Below, one piece after another: positions 1 through 5,384 of a stretch of DNA of 7,113 nucleotides. Each line of letters begins with the position of its first letter. Positions within the stretch are counted from its first letter, which is position 1. The notes below the pieces were generated by a model. That model worked only from the letters and a program-made list of their open reading frames with translations, was not told where the DNA came from and ran no database searches. The translations under genes were made by a program, and so were the position numbers. The stretch lies in assembly GCA_910588755.1 (NCBI GenBank), contig CAJUQZ010000182.1:1-7113 (forward strand), read 5' to 3'. This DNA comes from an uncultured Lachnospiraceae bacterium. GTDB lineage: Bacteria; Bacillota; Clostridia; Lachnospirales; Lachnospiraceae.

Positions 1-65
1 ACTGCTCACTCTGTTCTCCCCAGCTCTGCTGGGGGCTTAATGGACTTTCAGTTAGGAAAGTTTGA
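1..65 (+). CDS. 3' end of an upstream gene, possibly a tandem bactofilin paralogue (partial)
   Basis: The first 15 bases match positions 602-616, inside the bactofilin gene, at 14 of 15 positions. The one difference is a synonymous third base of a serine codon (TCA versus TCG). Read in the matching frame, the window opens with the last two bases of a codon, then Cys-Ser-Leu-Cys, then about 16 further residues (SPQLCWGLNGLSVRKV) and TGA at 63-65. The downstream bactofilin core ends with His-Cys-Ser-Leu-Cys at residues 140-144. I infer that a second bactofilin gene ends here with a short tail that lacks the charged repeats. Bactofilin genes often occur as paralogues, but only about 20 codons are visible. 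Other readings are a duplicated gene remnant, or a different upstream gene ending in frame 2 at TAA 38-40. Confidence 0.4.
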   Translation, partial: CSLCSPQLCWGLNGLSVRKV

Positions 66-79
66 AATTCTATTGATTT

Positions 80-106
80 TTGAGGCCAAATAGGCTTTAA
101 TATAAT
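80..106 (+). promoter_or_regulatory. Possible sigma-A promoter for the bactofilin operon
   Basis: A perfect TATAAT -10 box lies at 101-106 in a very AT-rich stretch. The best -35 candidates are weak: TTGAGG at 80-85 with a 15-base spacer, or TTTGAG at 79-84 with 16. TTGATT at 73-78 is 22 bases away, which is too far. Initiation near 113 would give a leader of about 70 nt. If the gene ending at 65 is co-transcribed, this may be an internal promoter. Confidence 0.4.
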
Positions 107-117
107 ATAGGAAGTTC

Positions 118-174
118 GAAATTGAGATTTCACCCAAAGCTGGTGCAAATCAGCGTGAAATGAATTTCAGGAGG
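118..174 (+). promoter_or_regulatory. Structured bactofilin leader with competing hairpins next to the Shine-Dalgarno
   Basis: Segment A (126-134) can pair with segment B (142-151) over 9 bp with one bulged C and a 7-base loop. The same segment A can instead pair over 7 bp (127-133) with segment C (155-161). Segment C is also half of a 14-base inverted repeat, TGAAATGAATTTCA (156-169), whose right arm touches the AGGAGG ribosome binding site. So A:B and A:C are mutually exclusive, and C can cover the edge of the ribosome binding site. The pairings are seen in the sequence. Any regulatory role is inference, and the short AT-rich stems are weak. Confidence 0.35.
169..174 (+). promoter_or_regulatory. 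Ribosome binding site that fixes the bactofilin start at 184
   Basis: A consensus AGGAGG sits 9 bases before ATG 184. A longer in-frame reading from ATG 160 would place this ribosome binding site inside the coding region and has no Shine-Dalgarno of its own, so 184 is the start. Confidence 0.9.
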
Positions 175-183
175 TTTAATATA

Positions 184-882
184 ATGGATAACTATGGAGC
201 AACAAGGAACCCGGAAACAGCGATTATTCCAAAGGGAACTGTCATTAACGGCAATGTCGAAATCAACGGAAGGCTGGAAATGTACGGTGTGGTTAACGGT
301 GATATCAACTCTGACAGCAGGGTGAACATCGCTGGCGATGTCACAGGAAATATCACGGCAAATGACCTGTATGCGAAGGATTCGTTTATCGTGGGGCAGA
401 TCAAGTGCGTGCAGGGGGCTATTATCCGTGAAAACACAGTGATTCTCGGGAACATCAAGGCAGAGAATCTTATGGTGGACGGTGCAATCCAGGGAAAGAT
501 TGACATTAAGGAAGGCATCACGGTAGGTGATACAGCGATTCTGGACAGCGACATCAAGGCAAAGACCATTCAGGTCAACAATGGCGCAGCTATCAATGGT
601 CACTGCTCGCTCTGTTATGCAGGTATCAGACTAGAGGACATCTTCCCGGTGACAGAGGAGCCAGAGCCCGTCCAGGAGGAGCAGGCAAAGGAACCAGAGC
701 CAGCCGTGGAGGACAAGGTGAAGGAGGAGAAGGCAGAGGAGTCAGAGCCAGCTGCGGAGGAGAAGGCAAAGGAGTCAGAGCCAGCCGCGGAGGACAAGCC
801 CAAGGCCGTCGCTAAGCCCAAGGCCGTCGCTAAACCAAAGGCCGTAAAGAAAGCTGACGCAGAGCCAAAGTCGGAGGCATAG
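184..882 (+). CDS. Bactofilin (polymer-forming cytoskeletal protein) with repetitive charged C-terminal tail
   Basis: This is a 232-residue protein of the bactofilin family. These proteins polymerise without nucleotide into filaments or membrane-associated sheets and act as scaffolds for cell-wall enzymes and cell shape. Residues about 12-144 form the beta-helical core. It shows the repeated short strands with glycine turns typical of the fold: GTVINGNVEINGRLEMYG at 18-35, then VVNGDI, GDVTGNI, ILGNIKAENLMVDGAIQGKI and IKAKTIQVNNGAAINGH. The core ends with Cys-Ser-Leu-Cys at 141-144. Residues 158-232 are low-complexity: acidic Glu/Pro/Lys/Ala repeats, then basic Lys-Pro-Lys-Ala-Val-Ala repeats. 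No signal peptide or membrane segment is seen. The start is set by AGGAGG at 169-174. An acetyltransferase gene follows 19 bp downstream, so the two are probably one operon. Many bactofilin loci carry an M23 peptidase neighbour, but none is visible here. The family call is firm. The cellular process served is not shown by this sequence. Confidence 0.93.
   Translation: MDNYGATRNPETAIIPKGTVINGNVEINGRLEMYGVVNGDINSDSRVNIAGDVTGNITANDLYAKDSFIVGQIKCVQGAIIRENTVILGNIKAENLMVDGAIQGKIDIKEGITVGDTAILDSDIKAKTIQVNNGAAINGHCSLCYAGIRLEDIFPVTEEPEPVQEEQAKEPEPAVEDKVKEEKAEESEPAAEEKAKESEPAAEDKPKAVAKPKAVAKPKAVKKADAEPKSEA
685..849 (+). repeat. In-gene tandem repeats in the bactofilin tail (33-bp and 18-bp units)
   Basis: Three near-identical 33-bp units encode an 11-residue A-[KE]-E-[PS]-E-P-A-[AV]-E-[DE]-K motif. 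They lie at 685-717, 733-765 and 766-798. The first two are separated by 15 bp and the last two abut. They pass directly into three 18-bp units encoding KPKAVA, KPKAVA and KPKAVK at 796-813, 814-831 and 832-849. The DNA is nearly identical between units, which points to recent expansion by slippage or recombination. The array turns from acidic to basic along its length. Confidence 0.85.
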
Positions 883-901
883 GACGAAGGAGAACAAAGG
901 G

Positions 902-2143
902 ATGAATCATACAGAGTGGGAATACAGCCGTGAAATTTATGGGGAGGACTGCACCCTGCGGGAGCGTGAGCAAAGGACGGAGGAGATTCTGGACTTTGCG
1001 GATATGGTATTTAGCATGGCGTACAGTGGAACTGATTTTGCAGCCCTTCTGCCCAAGGCGTATTCCCCGGGGCGCAGCGGTGTCCCGGTACATCATATTA
1101 TCAGGGAGGCGGGCAGGATAAGGGCGCTGGTTGACCTTTATCCGGTGACGCTGCAACTGCAAGGAGCAGAGAACATGTCTGTCAAGGCGGTCTATGTGGG
1201 AACCGTGTCCGTACATCCACAGGCTAGGGGCAGGGGGTACATGATCGAATTGATGCGAAGGGCAGAGGAGGATGCGAGGAGCCAGGGGTGCGCGCTGATG
1301 CTCCTTGACGGGGACCGGCACAGGTATCAGTATTATGGATATGAGCATGCAGGAATCCGCTGGGATTTTCACATCGAGACAGGAAATATCAAACACTGCT
1401 GTGCACGCATCTGCGACAGGGCATCCATGCAGTCTCCAGTATATCATTTTGAGGAGTTTTCAGAGGAGAGCCCATATCTTGACAGCCTGTATCGGATTTA
1501 TCAAAGAAGGCTTGTGACAGCGCGGCCCAAGGAGGCGTTTTTTTACTGCCTGAAAAGCTATGGTGCGGTGGCTTATGTGATCTTTAGGGACAAGGAGCCT
1601 ATTGGGTATCTTAGCCTGTCTTCTGACGGCACAAGTGTGTCAGAGATGGAGCTTTGTGATGTGCAGGAGCTTCCGCGCGTTTTGTATGATCTGATGATGG
1701 AAATGGGTATGGAGCAATTGCGTGTCAGTGTGGGATTGGACGAGACAGATAAGATAGAGCAGCTAGAAAAGGCGTGTGATTCCTGCGACATGTCCATGTC
1801 GCATCAGGTGAAGATCCTTGACTATGAGGCTGTGCTTGCATTTTTGCTGAATTGGAAGCAAAAATATGACACGCTTGTCATAAGTGATTATGTGCTGGGG
1901 GTGAAAAATGCCCAGACAGGCCATACCGAAAAGTATCTGCTGTCTGTCGCGGAGGATGGGATTCGGGTATCGCGCACAGAGTTGGAGGCGGATACGGTGC
2001 TTGAAGAGTTGGAGCTGGTCAGGGTGCTCACGACAGTTTTTTGCCATGCAGAGCAGCAAAAGGGCGCACAAAATAAAATCAAAAATGCGCCTGCGGGTTG
2101 GTTTCCACTGCCATTTTACCTACCCGAAGCAGACACATTTTGA
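902..2143 (+). CDS. Eis-like GNAT-family N-acetyltransferase with C-terminal SCP2-like domain
   Basis: This is a 413-residue predicted acetyl-CoA-dependent N-acetyltransferase, probably cytoplasmic, substrate unknown. The N-terminal GNAT domain (about 20-160) has the acetyl-CoA-binding motif A: a VYVGTVSVHPQ strand, then the pyrophosphate loop Q-A-R-G-R-G-Y at 107-113 and helix MIELMRRAEEDA. A second signature, Y-Q-Y-Y-G-Y at 142-147, matches the region that carries the catalytic tyrosine in Eis proteins. A middle GNAT-like half (about 180-290) and a C-terminal domain (about 300-413) follow, as in the roughly 400-residue Eis-like architecture. The chain ends FPLPFYLPEADTF. In Mycobacterium tuberculosis Eis the C-terminal phenylalanine carboxylate serves as the catalytic base, and this protein also ends in Phe. 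AAGGAG at 887-892 lies 9 bases before the ATG. It is probably co-transcribed with the bactofilin. Targets of Eis homologues include aminoglycosides and other amines or peptides, and nothing here chooses among them. No clear terminator follows before the convergent gene. Confidence 0.9.
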   Translation: MNHTEWEYSREIYGEDCTLREREQRTEEILDFADMVFSMAYSGTDFAALLPKAYSPGRSGVPVHHIIREAGRIRALVDLYPVTLQLQGAENMSVKAVYVGTVSVHPQARGRGYMIELMRRAEEDARSQGCALMLLDGDRHRYQYYGYEHAGIRWDFHIETGNIKHCCARICDRASMQSPVYHFEEFSEESPYLDSLYRIYQRRLVTARPKEAFFYCLKSYGAVAYVIFRDKEPIGYLSLSSDGTSVSEMELCDVQELPRVLYDLMMEMGMEQLRVSVGLDETDKIEQLEKACDSCDMSMSHQVKILDYEAVLAFLLNWKQKYDTLVISDYVLGVKNAQTGHTEKYLLSVAEDGIRVSRTELEADTVLEELELVRVLTTVFCHAEQQKGAQNKIKNAPAGWFPLPFYLPEADTF

Positions 2144-2167
2144 AGGTTTTTGATATGTAACCGCTCT

Positions 2168-2503
2168 CTACTCCATATACTTCCATGTATACAGGTTGGC
2201 GCTTCTGCACTTTGGACAGACGATCTTGTATTGTTCAAAGATAAACATTTTGATCTGGTCCTCTGGAACATTTGTGGTGACAATCCGGCTCTGGCCGCAC
2301 TTGCACAGGAACAGGATTTTGCGGTTTGTGCGCACGCTCAGGCTTTCACCCCGAAGGCTTAACGTTTTTTCTATGTATTTGATCTGTTCCTCATTGTGGA
2401 CACCACATTCTTCGAGCGCCCACTTGTATTCATCGCGGATGATGTGAAGCGCTTCTGACGGGATCGATGAGTAGTGCTGTTCTAACTTTTGTTCAGTAAA
2501 CAT
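2168..2503 (-). CDS. Small zinc-ribbon protein of unknown function
   Basis: This is a 111-residue, probably cytoplasmic protein that I do not recognise. The N-terminal half (1-60) is charged and predicted helical (EQKLEQHYSSIPSEALHIIR). The C-terminal half carries two cysteine pairs, C67-K-C69-G and C96-P-K-C99, about 27 residues apart and flanked by beta-type sequence (RKILFL and EQYKIV). That is the layout of a zinc ribbon with one CxC and one CxxC knuckle. The start ATG at 2503 has GGGGAG five bases upstream on the minus strand, and a good promoter lies just beyond. The gene converges on the acetyltransferase with a 24-bp gap, so it is its own transcription unit. Zinc ribbons of this kind occur in nucleic-acid-binding and adaptor proteins, but the sequence does not decide the role. 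It is a credible gene because it has a ribosome binding site, a promoter and a coherent metal motif. Confidence 0.8.
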   Translation of the reverse strand: MFTEQKLEQHYSSIPSEALHIIRDEYKWALEECGVHNEEQIKYIEKTLSLRGESLSVRTNRKILFLCKCGQSRIVTTNVPEDQIKMFIFEQYKIVCPKCRSANLYTWKYME

Positions 2504-2531
2504 GGTAACTCCCCTTTTCTTTTAAAATTTT

Positions 2532-2559
2532 AATATAGATTTCTTACAATAAATTTCAA
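2532..2559 (-). promoter_or_regulatory. Sigma-A promoter for the zinc-ribbon gene
   Basis: On the minus strand the -35 box TTGAAA (2554-2559) and the -10 box TATATT (2532-2537) each match consensus at 5 of 6 positions, with a 16-base spacer. Initiation near 2525 would give a leader of about 20 nt containing the GGGGAG ribosome binding site of the gene starting at 2503. Confidence 0.55.
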
Positions 2560-2623
2560 ATCCATCATGCACTTAGAGATAGTATATCACAGTTTTCAGA
2601 AATATGGAATACAGTTTTTTGCA

Positions 2624-2648
2624 AAGGCTTAAATATGAAGAAAGCCTT
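2624..2648. repeat. 7-bp inverted repeat in the divergent intergenic region
   Basis: AAGGCTT (2624-2630) and AAGCCTT (2642-2648) form a perfect 7-bp stem around an 11-base AT-rich loop. Neither strand has a U-tract after it, so it is not an intrinsic terminator. It lies between the zinc-ribbon promoter and the fbp operon and could be an operator or an RNA hairpin. No factor can be named. Confidence 0.45.
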
Positions 2649-2802
2649 CATTAATGGCAGCAATTGACCGATATATAGGATATACATTCTGGGCGGCGCT
2701 TTTGGTGCTGCCTGTAAATATGCAGTAAAACGGACTTTACACAGATATATTCTAGGACTTTTGTGTCTGGGGTATATAGAGGACCACAGGGAGGTGGCAT
2801 AA
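2635..2802 (+). other. Possible small reading frame interrupted by TGA, upstream of the fbp operon
   Basis: From ATG 2635, preceded by AAAGG seven bases upstream, the frame reads MKKAFINGSN and then TGA at 2665-2667. It continues open for 44 codons to TAA at 2800-2802, directly abutting and in frame with the GTG start at 2803. The downstream part is hydrophobic and basic (ILGGAFGAACKYAVKRTLHR, then YILGLLCLGYIEDHREVA), like a short membrane peptide. It could be a broken small gene, the remnant of an N-terminal extension, or chance: an open stretch of 44 codons is not rare. I would not annotate it as a gene without homologues. Confidence 0.15.
2788..2794 (+). promoter_or_regulatory. Ribosome binding site supporting the GTG start at 2803
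   Basis: AGGGAGG ends 8 bases before GTG 2803. An in-frame TAA at 2800-2802 rules out a longer protein, and the next in-frame ATG is residue 52, without a comparable Shine-Dalgarno. Confidence 0.8.
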
Positions 2803-3384
2803 GTGAATAGAAGACGGGAACTGGCCCTGCACAGGGTTGCCCGCATTGGAAGCATTGCGGCGGTAGACAATGTCTCACAGAATACGAAGTATAAGAGCAG
2901 CCAGACAGGTTCGCAGCTTCAGACAAACACGATTGAGGCGGCACTGGGAACTTATATGCTGCATACGGATGAGGTCTATGACCTGCGCGGGCAGGATACG
3001 TACACACATGGTTATGGGGATTCCGGCTCGGATGCTCAAGGTCAGCTTTCCAGACAGATGAAGGAATATATTTCGATGACATCTGCGGAGGAGAATCAGT
3101 TGGCCCATGCCAAATCGGATCTGGAACGCCGCGCCTCGGACCACATCAACATCAAGAAGTTTGAGGAGGCGCTCGCTAAGGACCCAAGTGCGCAGTATCA
3201 GTTGGGGCGGTATCATAAGAAGGGGAATGAGAGCGACTTTGACAGACTGGATGCAAACAGATGTTCTGGATTTTTGTTATATTCATACAATAAAAAAGGA
3301 GTGCACAGCGTTCTGGGAGAGCACCTTAGTTTTGGAAGCTATGACACGGTTGGAACTGGCGGGAATCTGGCAAGGAGCTGTTAG
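2803..3384 (+). CDS. Uncharacterised protein encoded directly upstream of fbp
   Basis: This is a 193-residue protein with a GTG start that I do not recognise. The N-terminus is basic (MNRRRELALHRVARIG). Residues 22-48 are polar and Ser/Gln/Thr-rich. Residues 83-130 are charged and predicted helical (QLSRQMKEYISMTSAEENQL, then KSDLERRASDHINIKKFEEA). The last 40 residues are Gly/Ser-rich and end in Cys. There is no signal peptide, clear membrane segment or metal motif; only two cysteines are present (154, 193). The gene ends 12 bp before fbp, and its stop codon overlaps the fbp ribosome binding site, so the two are probably co-transcribed and may be translationally coupled. No convincing sigma-A promoter was found upstream; the best candidates in 2660-2780 have poor spacing. 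The good ribosome binding site and operon position support a real gene. Its function is unknown. Confidence 0.75.
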   Translation: MNRRRELALHRVARIGSIAAVDNVSQNTKYKSSQTGSQLQTNTIEAALGTYMLHTDEVYDLRGQDTYTHGYGDSGSDAQGQLSRQMKEYISMTSAEENQLAHAKSDLERRASDHINIKKFEEALAKDPSAQYQLGRYHKKGNESDFDRLDANRCSGFLLYSYNKKGVHSVLGEHLSFGSYDTVGTGGNLARSC

Positions 3385-3396
3385 GAAAGGTAAAAT

Positions 3397-5289
3397 ATGG
3401 AGTTGACCGACGAGAAGCTAAAATATTTAAAACTGCTGGCAGCGAGGTATCCATCAATACCATCGGTGTGCCGGGAGATTATCAATCTCAAGGCAATCTT
3501 AAACCTGCCCAAGGGGACAGAGCATTTTATGAGCGATATTCACGGTGAGTATGAGGCATTTTACCACATTATGAACAATGCGGCAGGGGTTATCAAGGAA
3601 AAGGTGGATTTGATCTTTGCGGAGCGTATGACGCCTAGAGAACGGCAGGAGGTTTGCACGCTCGTGTATTATCCGGCAGAGAAGCTCAAACTGCTGAAAA
3701 GGCAGAATGTGGTGACGCCATACTGGTACAAGATCAATCTCAAAAACCTGACAGAGCTTGCAAAATTTCTGTCCTCAAAGTATACGCGGTCCAAGGTGAG
3801 AAAGGCGCTGCCTTCGGAGTTTAGCTATATTATCGATGAACTTCTGCATGCGCAGCCAGATGAGGACAACAACCAGTATGTCTATCATGAGAAGATACTA
3901 GATACGATCATTGACATTGACAGCGCGGACGCGTTTATCGAGGCATTGAGCACACTGATCAAGCGGCTGGCTGTCGATCATCTTCATATTGTGGGGGATA
4001 TCTATGACAGGGGGCCAAATGCGGATAAAATCATAGATTTGCTGATGGCACACCATTCTGTGGATATCGAGTGGGGAAACCACGACATTTTGTGGATGGG
4101 TGCAGCGTGCGGCAGCGAGGCGTGCATTGCAAACGTCCTTAGGAACAATCTCAAATACGACAACATTGAAATTCTTGAAAATACATATGCGATCAGCCTT
4201 CGCTCACTGACGCTGTTTGCGGAGCAGACTTACCCGGACATGAAGCCGATGGACGCGGCGCTTAAGGCGGTTTCTGTCATTTTGTTCAAGCTCGAGGGGC
4301 AGGTCATTATGCGCCACCCTGAGTATGATATGGTAGACCGCCTTCTGCTTGACAAAATTGACAAAGAGCGCGGCGTTGTCAGGATTGGCGGTCAGGAATA
4401 TGCGCTGAACGACCACTATTTCCCGACACTTGACACGGGGGACGCATACACACTTACTTCGGAGGAGCAGCATGTCATAGAAGATTTGCGCGCGGCGTTT
4501 GTAAACAGCCATATGCTTCGAAAACATGTTCGATTTTTGTATGAAAAGGGCAGCACCTATCTGTGTTATAATGGCAATCTGATGTTTCATGGCTGTATCC
4601 CGATGACGGAGGACGGCGGGTTTGCCTCTATGAAGCTCGATGGAAGAGATTACAGTGGCCGGGCGTACATGGACTACGCTGCAAAAGTGGCCAGGCGTGC
4701 TTTCTTCGGGAACTTTAGCCAGTCCGATGCTGATTTTATGTGGTATCTGTGGTGTGGGAAAAAGTCTCCCTTAGCGGGCAGGACGATGAAGACCTTCGAG
4801 CGGACGTTTGTGCTGGATCAAAGTACCTATGAGGAGCCAAAGAATCCGTACTACCGTTATTACCAGCAGGAGGAGTACTGTAGAAAGATCCTGTATGAGT
4901 TTGGGCTAGACAGCGACATGTCTCATATTATCAATGGACATACGCCCATTAAAGTGTCAAAGGGGGAGTCTCCGCTGAAGGCAAACAACAGACTGATTGT
5001 GATAGATGGCGGTTTCTGCCGCGCCTACCAGAAGACGACAGGTATTGCCGGCTACACGCTGATATATAACTCGCATGGTATGCGTCTGAAGGCGCACCAG
5101 CCGTTTGAGAGCATCGCAAAGGTGCTAGCGGAAAATAAGGACATTGAGTCCTCGTCCAACTTCTTTGAGACGGAAGCCGAGCGCGTGATGGTCAAGGACA
5201 CAGATAATGGTATGGAAATTAAGGAGACAATCCATGATCTGGAGCTTTTGCTTACCGCGTACAGGCAGGGCATGATTGTTACGAAATAA
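3397..5289 (+). CDS. fbp: Fructose-1,6-bisphosphatase, class III
   Basis: This 630-residue cytoplasmic enzyme hydrolyses fructose 1,6-bisphosphate to fructose 6-phosphate and phosphate, the committed step of gluconeogenesis. It belongs to the class III (Firmicutes) FBPases, built on a metallophosphoesterase fold and unrelated to class I and II enzymes. The metal-site motifs are all present in order: M-S-D-I-H-G at 45-50 (D47, H49), G-D-I-Y-D-R-G at 200-206 (D201, D204), W-G-N-H-D at 226-230 (N228, H229), M-F-H-G at 396-399 (H398) and I-N-G-H-T-P at 512-517 (H515). Length is close to Bacillus subtilis Fbp (about 670 residues), and no truncation or frameshift is seen. The ribosome binding site AGGAAAGG at 3383-3390 lies 6 bases before the ATG. 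The gene is second in an operon with the unknown gene at 2803 and ends at a strong terminator. Regulatory details known from B. subtilis, such as PEP activation, cannot be judged from sequence alone. Confidence 0.98.
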   Translation: MELTDEKLKYLKLLAARYPSIPSVCREIINLKAILNLPKGTEHFMSDIHGEYEAFYHIMNNAAGVIKEKVDLIFAERMTPRERQEVCTLVYYPAEKLKLLKRQNVVTPYWYKINLKNLTELAKFLSSKYTRSKVRKALPSEFSYIIDELLHAQPDEDNNQYVYHEKILDTIIDIDSADAFIEALSTLIKRLAVDHLHIVGDIYDRGPNADKIIDLLMAHHSVDIEWGNHDILWMGAACGSEACIANVLRNNLKYDNIEILENTYAISLRSLTLFAEQTYPDMKPMDAALKAVSVILFKLEGQVIMRHPEYDMVDRLLLDKIDKERGVVRIGGQEYALNDHYFPTLDTGDAYTLTSEEQHVIEDLRAAFVNSHMLRKHVRFLYEKGSTYLCYNGNLMFHGCIPMTEDGGFASMKLDGRDYSGRAYMDYAAKVARRAFFGNFSQSDADFMWYLWCGKKSPLAGRTMKTFERTFVLDQSTYEEPKNPYYRYYQQEEYCRKILYEFGLDSDMSHIINGHTPIKVSKGESPLKANNRLIVIDGGFCRAYQKTTGIAGYTLIYNSHGMRLKAHQPFESIAKVLAENKDIESSSNFFETEAERVMVKDTDNGMEIKETIHDLELLLTAYRQGMIVTK

Positions 5290-5332
5290 GAATGCCAGGG
5301 CATCTATCTAGCGCTCATATTGGTTTCATCAT

Positions 5333-5359
5333 AAAAGAGCAGGTGTTCCTGCTCTTTTT
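5333..5359. terminator. Bidirectional intrinsic terminator between fbp and agcS
   Basis: The perfect stem GAGCAGG (5337-5343) / CCTGCTC (5348-5354) closes a TGTT loop. A run of A lies on the left (5333-5336) and a run of T on the right (5355-5359), so it works on both strands. It lies 44 bp after the fbp stop and 26 bp after the convergent symporter stop. Confidence 0.93.
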
Positions 5360-5384
5360 ATATGAGGTCATTGTCTATAGATGC

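Noticed and set aside
18..34. Perfect 7-bp hairpin (CCCCAGC / GCTGGGG) as a terminator
   Set aside because: The loop is three bases and there is no T-run on either strand. It may lie within the last codons of the upstream gene.
160..183. Longer bactofilin start at ATG 160
   Set aside because: It would bury the AGGAGG ribosome binding site in the coding region, has no Shine-Dalgarno of its own, and adds residues not expected for the family.
830..1447. 205-codon minus-strand frame opposite the acetyltransferase
   Set aside because: Antisense shadow of a gene with clear GNAT motifs; no supporting start signal or recognisable domain.
2063..2091. GGCGCA/TGCGCC hairpin as terminator of the zinc-ribbon gene
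   Set aside because: The stem is only 6 bp with a 17-base loop, it lies inside the acetyltransferase gene, and on the minus strand it is followed only by CTTTTGC.
2664..2686. TTGACC plus TATACA as a promoter for the fbp operon
   Set aside because: The spacer is only 11 bases, too short for sigma-A. TATACATT also resembles a SigE -10 box, but no matching -35 was found.
2651..3082. 143-codon minus-strand frame across the 2803 gene start
   Set aside because: Low-quality composition (Pro/Cys/His-rich) and no ribosome binding site. The plus-strand gene has a strong ribosome binding site and operon context.
4204..4590. 128-codon minus-strand frame inside fbp
   Set aside because: Shadow of the conserved FBPase coding sequence.
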